Assembly: GCF_011207455.1 (NCBI RefSeq)
Contig: NZ_CP048877.1
Span: forward strand, 2,038,576-2,102,575
DNA: 64,000 nt
Direction: 5' to 3'
Source of the DNA: Thermosulfuriphilus ammonigenes
GTDB taxonomy: Bacteria; Desulfobacterota; Thermodesulfobacteria; Thermodesulfobacteriales; ST65
The notes beneath the pieces are model-generated. The model was not told the DNA's origin and did no database searches. It saw only the letters and a program-made list of their open reading frames with translations. The translations under genes and the position numbers were made by a program. Each line of letters starts with the position of its first letter. Within the stretch, counting starts at the first letter, position 1. Shown one piece after another: positions 34,862 through 43,315 of the stretch.

Positions 34862-35007
34862 AATAAACTCCGAGAATTTTTTGAAAAATTTAAAAAATAT
34901 CAGAGAATTTTTCAAGTGATTTTTGAGATCCCTTCGGATCCTTTGTAGTGCCCCTGTAGTGCCCCCCTCCAGGGCTGCACAGGTTATAGTGCAGGGAGGA
35001 GGGAAAA

Positions 35008-35352
35008 ATGAGTGCACCAGAACCTGAAATCAAACGTTGGACGGCAAAGCGAAAGACCCAATTGGTCTTAGAGATTCTTAAAGGCAAGACCACCGTGGCT
35101 GAAGCGGCTCGGCGTTACGATCTCAAACCAAGTGAGATTGAAACATGGGTTCAAGATGGTATTGAGGGCATGGAAAACAGTTTTCGAGCCCGGCCGAGGG
35201 ATATTCGGGAACAATACGAGCGGAAGCTCACCGAGGCTCATGCAGCCCTAGGTGAAGCTCAGCTGGAGATCAAAGCCCTAAAAAAGTTGCAAAGCCTGCT
35301 CGACCTGGACGAGAGATCGTATAGGGGCGGTGCAGGCAGAATTAGCAGCTGA
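35008..35352 (+). CDS. IS3-family OrfA of the deleted copy
   Basis: 114 residues, almost identical to the OrfA at 32434, with a different tail after residue 104 (SYRGGAGRISS) because a 2-nt insertion removes the original stop. The slippery A AAA AAG is kept, but the -1 frame now meets TAG shortly after, so no OrfAB fusion can form. Free OrfA-type proteins can repress IS3 transposition, so this copy may act as a regulator rather than a transposase source (inference). Confidence 0.8.
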   Translation: MSAPEPEIKRWTAKRKTQLVLEILKGKTTVAEAARRYDLKPSEIETWVQDGIEGMENSFRARPRDIREQYERKLTEAHAALGEAQLEIKALKKLQSLLDLDERSYRGGAGRISS

Positions 35353-35503
35353 AGGTTACAAGGTGTCTTTGAGTAAGCTTTGTCGGTGGCTGGGGGTTGC
35401 CAGGCGGACGTTTTATTATCGACCCAAGGGACGCAAGAGACCACTTGCCGAGGATAAGGTGGCCAAGGTGAGAGAAGTGATAGAGAGGTTTCCGAGGAAA
35501 TGA
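35330..35503 (+). pseudogene. orfB remnant of the deleted IS3 copy
   Basis: 57 codons corresponding to the N-terminal HTH part of OrfB (LSKLCRWLGVARRTFYY), then a TGA just after the deletion junction. The whole DDE core is gone. It matches the intact orfB at 32754 nearly base for base, so the deletion is recent or the copies are being homogenised. Confidence 0.85.
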
Positions 35504-35544
35504 CAATAGCAGCTTAAGTTGTGCAAAAACCAGGGGGCATTACA

Positions 35545-36657
35545 ATGACGAGATGCAAACTGTGTTTTTCGTTTTTTGAAAATGTAAATTATAATGGCGT
35601 TGTATGTCCTAGATGTGGACTGTTACACGGTCAAGACTGGAAGATTGTTATAGAAAAGATTAAAGCCGCAAGTCAAACTATAAAATTTTCAAATTATAAT
35701 ACCCCTATAGTACGGATAGGTTTAAAAAAACCAAAAGGTAATCCTAGATGGGGGGGGTATAATTTTAATCCGACTTGCTTTGAAATATTGCTAAATTCTC
35801 ATAAATATGTAGTGACTGATTACCCATTTCGTGCACCTCTTTTACATAAGAAGTCATATCTATGGAGGTATAGATCAACAATAGAATATAAGATTAAAAA
35901 AATAAATAATGAAGAAATTGACGCCTATCCATCACTATGTGTTGGGGTTATTTGTAGACCAAATGATATAACATCGCTTATTGAAATTGGAAAGATGGTA
36001 CAGGAATATGTCAGGGAATATGTTATTGTAATAGATAGTTTTAAAATAAATGGGATTTCTGTTGCAAGTATTAAACAAAAAATACACGATGTATTGTCTC
36101 GAAATTCTCCTAATAAATTATTAATTAAAATTGCTGATAGGCCACTTGGTCAAGACTTTAGTGCGCAGAGAAATTTTTTACATTCGGTAGCTAATTCGAA
36201 CTGGATATTACACATTGATACGGATGAAAGACCTTCTCGTCAACTAATGAAAAATTTATACTGGATAATTGAGGATTGCCAAAAGAAAGGAAGAGATACA
36301 GCTGGTTTTCCAAGAAAAAATTTTGTAGATGGTAAATTGAGTGCGGCCTTTCCGGACTACCAGTTTAGACTTGTAAAAAAAGAGACGAGGTGGGTCGGGA
36401 AAGTTCATGAAGTACCTGTATCATATCTAAAAAATTATCATAAAACATTAATATATCCATTATATTGTATTAATCATTATCTTGAAAGTAGTCGTTTAAG
36501 TTTTCGCAGAAAATTCTACGAATCAATTCAAGATGGTGCTGGTAGAACAAAAAATCAAGAATTATTAGAAAAACCTTTTTTTGAGGTAGTGGGACTGTCC
36601 ACCCATTTATGTAAATTCCTTCAAAGCCTGTCCTCAAATAAGCCGAAAGCTGTGTAG
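35545..36657 (+). CDS. zinc-ribbon GT2-like glycosyltransferase
   Basis: A 370-residue protein with two parts. A short N-terminal zinc ribbon has cysteines C4, C7, C21 and C24. A GT2-like (GT-A) domain follows, with SLCVGVICRPNDITSLIEI as the nucleotide-binding start, QDFSAQRNFLHSVA and WILHIDTDERPSR carrying the metal-binding DTDE, and a C-terminal HYLESSRLSFRRKF as in WaaE-like transferases. The ATG abuts the right end of the deleted IS3 copy exactly; an in-frame GTG at 35521 lies inside the IS. The stop TAG lies inside another IS3 end. Very AT-rich, unlike host genes. It may lack its true C-terminus. Acceptor unknown. Confidence 0.65.
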   Translation: MTRCKLCFSFFENVNYNGVVCPRCGLLHGQDWKIVIEKIKAASQTIKFSNYNTPIVRIGLKKPKGNPRWGGYNFNPTCFEILLNSHKYVVTDYPFRAPLLHKKSYLWRYRSTIEYKIKKINNEEIDAYPSLCVGVICRPNDITSLIEIGKMVQEYVREYVIVIDSFKINGISVASIKQKIHDVLSRNSPNKLLIKIADRPLGQDFSAQRNFLHSVANSNWILHIDTDERPSRQLMKNLYWIIEDCQKKGRDTAGFPRKNFVDGKLSAAFPDYQFRLVKKETRWVGKVHEVPVSYLKNYHKTLIYPLYCINHYLESSRLSFRRKFYESIQDGAGRTKNQELLEKPFFEVVGLSTHLCKFLQSLSSNKPKAV

Positions 36658-36692
36658 TGTCCTCCGAGGACTGCACAAGGGATAATGCAGAG
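36653..36692 (+). repeat. solo IS3-family left end (relic)
   Basis: TGTAGTGTCCTCCGAGGACTG and the following CACAAGGGATAATGCAGAG resemble the left 40 bases of the IS3 elements at 32381 and 34955 in the same orientation, with several substitutions. No orfA follows. It supplies the stop codon of the glycosyltransferase before it. Confidence 0.8.
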
Positions 36693-36831
36693 ATGTGGCA
36701 AACCTCCTATTCGGATAAAGGGAATGAATTACTGAAAGGAATTTTATTTTTCTGAATAAAAAATGGGGTTGACTTTTTTAGAAAGGTGAATTTCCCTAAC
36801 TGTAGGAATCTTATTAAGAGTAGGAGTTCAA

Positions 36832-37083
36832 ATGGAAGCCATAAAAATTAAAGTCCTTCCCAAAGGCCAAATCACTTTACCAAAAAAGATTAGAAAAGCC
36901 CTGGGAATAAGGGAGGGTGACGCTTTGGTACTCATACGGAGAGGAGAGGAGGTGGTTTTGCGCAAAAGGAAGACGCTTTTTGAGCTGGCTGGATCCTTGC
37001 CCAATCTCGGTCTCTCTTTAGAAGAAATGAGAGAAAAGGCTTTAGAGGAAATCGCTCGTGAGAGGGAAAAAGATCTGCGTTGA
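36832..37083 (+). CDS. vapB: AbrB/SpoVT-type antitoxin (VapB-like)
   Basis: An 83-residue swapped-hairpin AbrB DNA-binding protein: KVLPKGQITLPKKIRKALG followed by REGDALVLIR is the classic fold signature. The C-terminal half (about residues 45-83) is a charged helix that would wrap the toxin. It lies ahead of and overlaps by 26 nt a PIN-domain toxin gene, the usual antitoxin-first order. TTGACT at 36774-36779 may be a -35 box; such pairs repress their own promoter, which would lie in 36694-36831. The pair sits at the edge of the IS-rich segment. Confidence 0.88.
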   Translation: MEAIKIKVLPKGQITLPKKIRKALGIREGDALVLIRRGEEVVLRKRKTLFELAGSLPNLGLSLEEMREKALEEIAREREKDLR

Positions 37084-37495
37084 CACAAACGTTTTGCTCC
37101 GCATTCTAGTCAAAGACGATGCTGACCAACTGGAAAAAGCTTTGGCTGTCTTCAAGAATGCCCATCGCTTAGGTTATAAGCTTCATGTGCTTCCGATAGC
37201 TCTTTTGGAAGTTGTTTGGGTACTGGAGAAAGTTTATCGTCTTTCTCGCTCCCGAATACGGGAAATTGTAGAAGGGATAATTTTTACTCCTAGGCTCAAG
37301 GTGGAAAAGGCGCAGGTTTTTCTTGAAGCCCTTCGAGATTACGAGGAAAAGAACATCAAGTTTGCTGACGCTTTGATGGCTTATTGGGCTTTAAGTGAGA
37401 ATCTTTCTGGTATAGTGACTTTCGACCGCAAGCACTTTCAACGCATCAAAAAACTGGAAGTGGTAGATCCAGAAATTTTCTCTAGTAACCGCTAA
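37058..37495 (+). CDS. vapC: PIN-domain ribonuclease toxin (VapC-like)
   Basis: A 145-residue PIN nuclease starting at GTG 37058. The catalytic acids appear as CVDTNVLLRI (Asp near residue 8), ALLEVVWVLEKVY (Glu), FADALMAYWA (Asp) and VTFDRKHFQRI (Asp), the full set for VapC. The family cuts RNA (tRNA or rRNA) and is held inactive by its partner. The antitoxin overlaps it by 26 nt, so translation is coupled. All acidic residues are intact, so an active toxin is expected. Confidence 0.9.
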   Translation: MRGKKICVDTNVLLRILVKDDADQLEKALAVFKNAHRLGYKLHVLPIALLEVVWVLEKVYRLSRSRIREIVEGIIFTPRLKVEKAQVFLEALRDYEEKNIKFADALMAYWALSENLSGIVTFDRKHFQRIKKLEVVDPEIFSSNR

Positions 37496-37540
37496 CTCCC
37501 ATCCTTATCAGGGGGAAGCAATTTTAAAAATGAAATAGCA

Positions 37541-39031
37541 ATGATTAACTTTCTTCTCGTTTTTATTACCTTCTTCTTTCTTATCGGCTGTAGTTCTGGA
37601 AATGGTTCCCAGCCGCAGGAAAAAGAAGGAGTCTTCGTTTATTATCAGACGGATTTTGATAAGGGGAAGGGAGGTTTTCAGCCCGCTAAGCGGGCAAAAT
37701 TGAGGCTTACCGAGGATGCTATTTCCGGCAAAGCCCTTGAAACGATTTGTAAACAAAAGTGGGCCGGGCCGGCCCTAAAGATCAAGGTTAGAGGTTCCAA
37801 AGGCCTGAAGATAGCCTTTTTAGCCAAAGGAGAAGGTTTTAAACGCGCCACTCTAAACCTTTACGACACCAAGGCCAGAGACAACACTACGCCCTACGGT
37901 TATCGTTTTCTGCCAGACGGTGAGTGGACGCCGGTACTCTATTATGTGGATCTTTTTCATTACAACTCTCGGCCCCGGGGTTATATAAAACCAGATACCC
38001 TCTTTGTTGATCTTCGCTTCTGGGGACCTGATCCTAAGGGAGGGGAAGTTAGTTTGACCCTTGATAATTTTGTTATCTATCGGGGAGAGGATCGTGCTCC
38101 CCCAAAGAAGATAAAAATGCTCAAGGCAGAAGCCACCCCTCAAGGGATAAAGCTTACCTGGGAGACACCGGAGGATAATGTCTTCCCTATGGTTTATGTG
38201 GTCTCCCGGGCCAAAGAGGGGAAAGGGTTTGTCAAGATCGGCGAGACGTATCGGTCTTATTTTTGGGATTATACGGCCGGCAAGAAAAATTACCGCTATC
38301 GGGTTCTGGCCTGTGATTTCCAGAACAACCTTGGGCCATGGTCTGATATCATCTCGGTAAAGGGGGAGGCTGATCCTCGGCCGCCGTCCTTGACCCGGGA
38401 GGAACAAGATCGCCTGAGCTATGCCTCCCACGTGCGTGAGATTCATCGGCGAGGTGAGGGAAGGGTCAAAAAGGGGTTGGTCGTCCTCTTTGGGGATTCC
38501 CTTACCGGTCCCACTCTTTATCCTCGCCTGGTGGCGGGGGCCTTGGGGATATATCAGGTCAAAGCCTACGGTTTTGCCGGCCAGACCACAACCTTTGGTC
38601 GCCGTAAGGTGGCGGAGATCCTGGCGAAAGAAAGGCCAGAATTTCTCTTTGTCATGTTCGGGACTAATAATGTGCGAGGAAGGCTTCAGACGGTAGATGT
38701 TTATGAGCGCTGGATAGATGATCTAGAGGCCATTGTGAAGCAGGCCGAAGCGCAAGGGGTAGTGGTGGCCTTGGCCACTATACCGCCCCGGGGATTTAAG
38801 GATCCGCTCTCCTTACCCGAGGCCTTATTTAACGAGATCCTGGTCCAGAGGGCCCGGAGGCTTAAGGTTCCCATAGCCTATATTTTTGAGGCTGTCCAGC
38901 AAGCCGGTGATCGTCGTGAGTTTATCTGGAAGGATGGAGTGCACTGGACGCCTCAGGGGATGGAGCTTGCCGCCTGGGCTTGGCGCAAGACCATGCGGCA
39001 GATAGAATTTGCTTTGCGAGATCGGCCATGA
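37541..39031 (+). CDS. SGNH/GDSL-hydrolase lipoprotein with jelly-roll and Fn3-like domains
   Basis: A 496-residue lipoprotein (LIGCSSG lipobox at about residue 17). The order is: signal; a beta-sandwich resembling a carbohydrate-binding module (about 30-190); an Fn3-like module (about 195-280, KLTWETPEDN); and an SGNH hydrolase domain. LFGDSLTG near residue 319 holds the nucleophile Ser, MFGTNN the Asn, and DGVHWTPQG the Asp-His pair. Such enzymes remove acetyl or acyl groups from glycans. First of six tightly spaced genes ending at 45.1 kb, so it probably edits the glycan made by that cluster at the cell surface. No ribosome site is obvious. Confidence 0.82.
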   Translation: MINFLLVFITFFFLIGCSSGNGSQPQEKEGVFVYYQTDFDKGKGGFQPAKRAKLRLTEDAISGKALETICKQKWAGPALKIKVRGSKGLKIAFLAKGEGFKRATLNLYDTKARDNTTPYGYRFLPDGEWTPVLYYVDLFHYNSRPRGYIKPDTLFVDLRFWGPDPKGGEVSLTLDNFVIYRGEDRAPPKKIKMLKAEATPQGIKLTWETPEDNVFPMVYVVSRAKEGKGFVKIGETYRSYFWDYTAGKKNYRYRVLACDFQNNLGPWSDIISVKGEADPRPPSLTREEQDRLSYASHVREIHRRGEGRVKKGLVVLFGDSLTGPTLYPRLVAGALGIYQVKAYGFAGQTTTFGRRKVAEILAKERPEFLFVMFGTNNVRGRLQTVDVYERWIDDLEAIVKQAEAQGVVVALATIPPRGFKDPLSLPEALFNEILVQRARRLKVPIAYIFEAVQQAGDRREFIWKDGVHWTPQGMELAAWAWRKTMRQIEFALRDRP

Positions 39032-40302
39032 AGACGGCTCTCTGGCGAGGAATTATGACCGGAATCCTCTTCCTCGGCCTGGTGGGCCGCATTTGGGGGG
39101 CAGAGCCTAGCCCTGAGTACAACAGGTTTGGCTTCCCAGAGACCAGCTCTACCATCGCCGTCCTGGTTGATCAACTGCCCAATCATCTTACCGAGGAGCA
39201 GGTTCGTTTTGTGGCTGGGCACTACGTGGGCAGTCAGAAACTTATCCTTCCCCTGACTCAAAGAATCCGGCGTTATAACCCTCGCTTTGTTGTCCTTCAT
39301 TATCATCTGGGCATCTGGCAACAGCAGCCGGCCCACAAATTCATCATAGATGGGAGACACTGGGGGAATGATTGGTCTTTTGTCACCCAACACGAAGACT
39401 GGTTCTGGCACAATGAGAAAGGGCAGCGGGTGCGCTCCAAAAATGACGGCAAATATTTGATGAATATTATGAACCGGCAATTTCAGGAATATTGGAAAAC
39501 TTCTATCGCCCGCCAGATAATTGCCGGCGAATATCAGGGGGTTTTTCTAGATTCCGCCTCCCCGGCCTTGCTCCAGTGTGAAGCAAGCTGGATGGATCCT
39601 CGCCTGGCTGGAACCGCCGCTGCCAAAAGCCGGTTTAAGGAACTGGGGGGGCTTACCTGGAGTGAGGCCTATGAAAGTTTTATGGCAGATTTAACGAAAT
39701 TTTTAGAGTCCCTGGGATATGCCACTTTGCCTAATATAGGCGGTCTCTTTACCACCTGGGACACCACCGACTACTACACCACGGCCTCCGGAGCCTTTAT
39801 GGAGGGGGCCTTTGTCACCAGAAGCCTTAAAGATTGGGAGATGGCCGCCTCAAGGACCATGGAACTCATAAAAAGAGATAAGATAGTTATCTTTCAGTCT
39901 TACCTGAAGAATGATGAAGACATTAAGACTAGGCTTTACTATCTATCTTGTTACCTCCTTTTTAAGGGGCGGTATACTTACATAAATTATTTCTTTAGAT
40001 CTACCTTGAGCTGGTATCCAGAATGGCAACTTGACCTTGGCCTGCCCCGGGAGCCCATTCCTGATTTGGTCAAGATGAGAGTAAAAAGGGGCCTTTATCG
40101 CCGTTTATATTCCCGGGGAGAAGTCTGGGTAAATGTATCTTCCAGGGATGAAAAAATTACTTTTCCTGGAGAGTCAAGGGTGGTTATCCCCATAGGCGGA
40201 GGGCCGGTAGGCCAGAAGGGCGAAGCCCAGGGCCGGCTTTCCTATAGGCCGGCCCAAGAGGTCATTTTGCAGCCCTGGAGTGGGCTTATAGTGCTTTACT
40301 GA
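39028..40302 (+). CDS. putative glycoside hydrolase-like protein (GHL15-type)
   Basis: A 424-residue secreted protein (signal IMTGILFLGLVGRIWGA). The TIM-barrel-like body has YNPRFVVLHYHLGIWQQQ, then HNEKGQRVRSKNDGKYLMN, GVFLDSASPALLQCE (Asp in the usual position after strand 4), YATLPNIGG and GAFMEGAFV, which match putative glycosyl hydrolases of the GHL15 type. The ATG at 39028 overlaps the previous stop (ATGA); an earlier in-frame start at 38980 is less likely. It could trim or remodel the surface glycan. No measured activity is known to me for the family. Confidence 0.7.
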   Translation: MKTALWRGIMTGILFLGLVGRIWGAEPSPEYNRFGFPETSSTIAVLVDQLPNHLTEEQVRFVAGHYVGSQKLILPLTQRIRRYNPRFVVLHYHLGIWQQQPAHKFIIDGRHWGNDWSFVTQHEDWFWHNEKGQRVRSKNDGKYLMNIMNRQFQEYWKTSIARQIIAGEYQGVFLDSASPALLQCEASWMDPRLAGTAAAKSRFKELGGLTWSEAYESFMADLTKFLESLGYATLPNIGGLFTTWDTTDYYTTASGAFMEGAFVTRSLKDWEMAASRTMELIKRDKIVIFQSYLKNDEDIKTRLYYLSCYLLFKGRYTYINYFFRSTLSWYPEWQLDLGLPREPIPDLVKMRVKRGLYRRLYSRGEVWVNVSSRDEKITFPGESRVVIPIGGGPVGQKGEAQGRLSYRPAQEVILQPWSGLIVLY

Positions 40303-41390
40303 TGGACCAACCTTCTTTATTGCCGGAAGATAGCGAATTTCTGCGTTATTTAAGAGGTCTGGCCATATTTATTATTGTTTTTGGTCATGTAGGAGGGTTT
40401 TGGTTTTATCGTCCTTATTCTGGCTTTTTATTGGTTGCGGTGCCTATTTTCTTTATGATTTCTGGAGCGGTGAGCTATCCTAGTTATAAGAGGTCCAAAT
40501 CAGTTTCTTTCTATTTATTGAAAAGGTCTTTTTCCCTTTTGATACCTTATTACTTGCTATGTCTTTTTTCTCTTATTGTTTATATTCTCGAACAGAAGCA
40601 AATGCCTACCTTTTCTTTAGAAAAGTTATTTATGTGGTTAGCCATTGTCCCTTCTCGCGACATAATGCCTTTCCCTGTTGGGCAAATTTGGTTTTTATAT
40701 GTTCTTTTGGTTATTTCTATTTTATCACCTTTTTATTTTTACGCCTATGAACGTTGTTGTTATGCTTTGTTTTCTTTTGGGTTGGTGGCTATTTTAATGG
40801 CTGCTGTTCAGCACTTTTTTGATCTGGCTGGTATTTTAACCTTATGGAAGTTCCATTTTTTTAAGCCTCTTGTATGTAGTCTCTTCTTTATAAGTGGCTT
40901 TTACCTCTTCTTTTCTTCTAAAAGTCATAAAGTCTTGTTTTTGTTTGGTTTTTTTTCTCTTATGGCTTCAATTTTTCTCTTTTTAAAATTTCGTTTCAAC
41001 CCTGATTTATCTTATCATGCTCACCCTCCAGATTTATATTATGTTCTCATCTCTTTCTTTTTTATTTTTTTAGTGTATGTGTTGCGTTCTTTTTTTCTCA
41101 AGGTTATTTCATCTGTAAAGCTTTTTGCTTTGATTCTTGATTTTTTCTATAAGCATACATTTTCTATTTTCTTATTGCATAGTTTTTCTATTTATTTTGT
41201 TGAGCGTTATTTGGGCCTCATTTCAGGAAAGGATATTTTTTATGGCCTTAAGAAGTTGTTCTTTGTCCTCCTTATAACCATCATTTTGGCTGTTCCTTTT
41301 ACAAGGCTCTCCTCTTTTTTAAGAGGAATCTTTCTTTCCCGCTTAAAACAAGTTTTTGAGGCCAAAGTGGTGGTAAGGAGGCCGGTTTGA
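40302..41390 (+). CDS. acyltransferase-3 family membrane protein
   Basis: A 362-residue inner-membrane O-acyltransferase with ten or so helices. FLRYLRGLAIFIIVFGHVGG carries the conserved Arg and His of the family, AVPIFFMISGAV the second motif, and VGQIWFLYVLLVISIL the third. The family transfers acetyl or similar groups to sugars. The gene is AT-rich with long T tracts, unlike its neighbours on both sides, although it overlaps the previous stop by 1 nt and the next start by 4 nt. It may have been swapped into the operon. It would acylate what the SGNH enzyme deacylates (inference). Confidence 0.85.
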   Translation: MDQPSLLPEDSEFLRYLRGLAIFIIVFGHVGGFWFYRPYSGFLLVAVPIFFMISGAVSYPSYKRSKSVSFYLLKRSFSLLIPYYLLCLFSLIVYILEQKQMPTFSLEKLFMWLAIVPSRDIMPFPVGQIWFLYVLLVISILSPFYFYAYERCCYALFSFGLVAILMAAVQHFFDLAGILTLWKFHFFKPLVCSLFFISGFYLFFSSKSHKVLFLFGFFSLMASIFLFLKFRFNPDLSYHAHPPDLYYVLISFFFIFLVYVLRSFFLKVISSVKLFALILDFFYKHTFSIFLLHSFSIYFVERYLGLISGKDIFYGLKKLFFVLLITIILAVPFTRLSSFLRGIFLSRLKQVFEAKVVVRRPV

Positions 41391-42328
41391 TCAAACTTCT
41401 GTCTTCTGTTTTTTTGGTTCTCCTTTTGGTGGTTCCTTCAATGAGTAAAGGTCAGGAAAAGGGGAAGAGGGCAGTCCGAGTCCATTATCTTTTTTCTTTC
41501 GGAAAAGAAGGCCAGGGACCGGGAGAATTTGTCGGCCCCTTCGGAATCCATTGGGCTGAAGGGCTGCTTTATGTCATAGATGACCTGGGGCATTCTATCT
41601 CCATCTTTGGGGAGGACGGTTCTTTTAAAAAACGTTTGGGGCATAAGGGGCAGGCTCCAGGGCAGTTTGCCTTTCCGGACAGTTTGGCTAAAGGGCCCGA
41701 GGGGCTCCTTTATGTGGCTGATACCGGCAATAACAGGGTTCAGATTCTGGATGATTCCGGACGTTGTCTTAAGATTATCAAGGGCTGGGGTCTTTGGAGA
41801 AGATTCAAAAATCCGCGAGATATTTTCTGGAGTGAGGCGGGGCATTTTCTGGTAGTTGATTGGGGCAACCATCGGATTCATGTCTTCTCCTCCCAAAAAG
41901 AGTATCTTTTTGGCTTTGGTGGCCGGGGTCAGCAAGAGGGTCAGTTTCATAACCCTATCGCCGTGGTTGAGGCTGGTGGCAAAATATACGTCTCTGATTT
42001 TAAGAACCATCGTATTCAAGTCTTCGATTCTCAGGGTGGTTTTCTGTTTACCTTTGGAGGAAGGGGGCTGGCAAAAGGCAAGTTTAACCATCCTTCTGGC
42101 CTTGCGGTGGATAGTCAGGGCCGCCTTTACGTGGCAGACTGGGGCAATCATCGCGTTCAGATCTTTTCTCTCGGGGGCCAATTCTTGGCCTCCTTTGGAG
42201 GAAAGGGTAAAGACAGGGGGCTTTTTATCAGGCCTACCGATTTAGCCGTTGATCCCCGGGGTCGAATTTATGTAGTAGATTCTGGGAATCACCGGATTCA
42301 GGTCTTTCAACTGGAGGATGGCTCATAA
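41387..42328 (+). CDS. secreted six-bladed NHL-repeat beta-propeller protein
   Basis: A 313-residue protein with signal peptide (LLSSVFLVLLLVVPSMS). Six NHL repeats, each of the form P-x-x-(I/L)-A-(V)-x..G..(L/I)YV-x-D-x-x-N-(H/N)-R-(I/V)-Q-(V/I)-F, fill the rest. Clear examples are RLYVADWGNHRVQIF and RIYVVDSGNHRIQVF. Six blades would close a complete propeller, usually a binding or scaffold surface. The TTG at 41387 is supported by AAGGAG upstream and by overlap with the previous stop. Placement in the glycan operon suggests a periplasmic or surface organiser; no catalytic residues are recognised. Confidence 0.83.
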   Translation: MIKLLSSVFLVLLLVVPSMSKGQEKGKRAVRVHYLFSFGKEGQGPGEFVGPFGIHWAEGLLYVIDDLGHSISIFGEDGSFKKRLGHKGQAPGQFAFPDSLAKGPEGLLYVADTGNNRVQILDDSGRCLKIIKGWGLWRRFKNPRDIFWSEAGHFLVVDWGNHRIHVFSSQKEYLFGFGGRGQQEGQFHNPIAVVEAGGKIYVSDFKNHRIQVFDSQGGFLFTFGGRGLAKGKFNHPSGLAVDSQGRLYVADWGNHRVQIFSLGGQFLASFGGKGKDRGLFIRPTDLAVDPRGRIYVVDSGNHRIQVFQLEDGS

Positions 42329-42346
42329 AATCAATGAATTTTCTTT

Positions 42347-43306
42347 ATGGCGAGGTTTGATCTAGGGGCCTATATCGCTATTGCCCGGCCAGATCACTGG
42401 TTTAAGAACGGCTTCATGCTTCTTGGCGTTCTGCTGGCCTTTTTCATCGAACCGCGCCTATTTAAAGAAGCCCGGTATCTTGATCTTTTCTTGGCTGTGG
42501 TGGCTGCCTGTCTGGTAGCCTCAAGTAACTATGTTATCAATGAAATCCTTGATGCTCCCAAAGACGCCCTCCACCCCACTAAAAAAAACCGGCCCATTCC
42601 TTCAGGGCGGATCTGTTTGCCGCTGGCCTACCTCGAGTGGTTACTTTTGGCCCTCCTGGGGCTGGGGATAGCCTATTTATTAAACGTGGCCTTTTTCCTT
42701 TCAGCCCTGGGGCTCTGGATTTCTGGTCTTATTTATAATATTCCGCCGATCAGGACCAAAGATGTTCCCTATGTAGATGTCCTAACGGAATCCATCAACA
42801 ACCCTCTTCGTCTCTTCTTGGGGTGGTTTGCCCTTATTCCCAATCTGGTTCCTCCCCTTTCCCTGATCATCTCTTATTGGATGGCCGGGGCCTTCTTTAT
42901 GGCCACCAAACGTTTTGCCGAATACCGGATGATAAACGACAAGGAACTGGCAGGCAATTATCGGGCCTCCTTTCGCTACTACAATGAGGAGAGACTTCTC
43001 CTTAGCATCTTCTACTATGCTGTAGCCTGTGCCTTCTTCTTTGCCATCTTCATCATCCGTTACCACTTAGAGCTTATTCTGGTGGCCCCTCTTTTTGCTG
43101 GTTTTTTCGTCTATTATCTTAAAATCGGCTTTCTTCCGGACAGTCCGGTCCAGCGTCCGGAGCATCTCTATAAGGAAAGAGGGCTTATGGTCTATCTGGT
43201 CGTCTGCCTGGTGTCTTTTATCTTTTTGCTTTTTACCCGGATTCCCATACTTTATAAGTTTTTCCGGGTGATCCCCAATCAGATCAATCCCCTTTGGGAA
43301 TTTTAA
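42347..43306 (+). CDS. UbiA-family prenyltransferase
   Basis: A 319-residue inner-membrane enzyme with eight or nine helices. The first Asp-rich motif is NYVINEILDAPKDALHPTKKNRPIPS, quoted here only as NEILDAPKD plus RPIPSG. The second is around ESINNPLRLFLG, with ATKRFAEYRM and HLYKERGLMVYL later. This pattern fits the branch containing decaprenyl-phosphate phosphoribosyltransferase rather than quinone or heme enzymes. It may therefore load a sugar phosphate on a polyprenyl carrier for a neighbouring glycan; that assignment is inference. It lies 18 nt after the NHL gene and 9 nt before the AsnB-like gene. Confidence 0.8.
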   Translation: MARFDLGAYIAIARPDHWFKNGFMLLGVLLAFFIEPRLFKEARYLDLFLAVVAACLVASSNYVINEILDAPKDALHPTKKNRPIPSGRICLPLAYLEWLLLALLGLGIAYLLNVAFFLSALGLWISGLIYNIPPIRTKDVPYVDVLTESINNPLRLFLGWFALIPNLVPPLSLIISYWMAGAFFMATKRFAEYRMINDKELAGNYRASFRYYNEERLLLSIFYYAVACAFFFAIFIIRYHLELILVAPLFAGFFVYYLKIGFLPDSPVQRPEHLYKERGLMVYLVVCLVSFIFLLFTRIPILYKFFRVIPNQINPLWEF

Positions 43307-43315
43307 GGAGAGAAT

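Larger units (their letters stand above)
34955..35544 (+). mobile_element. IS3-family copy with internal deletion (orfB mostly lost)
   Basis: A 590-bp derivative of the copy at 32.4 kb with near-identical ends and orfA but about 600 bp removed from orfB: the sequence jumps from the GAGGTTTCCGAG point straight to the right terminus. A second TGTAGTGCCCC at 34944 repeats the first 11 bases of the left tip in tandem. It cannot make transposase alone but may be mobilised by the intact copy. Confidence 0.87.
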
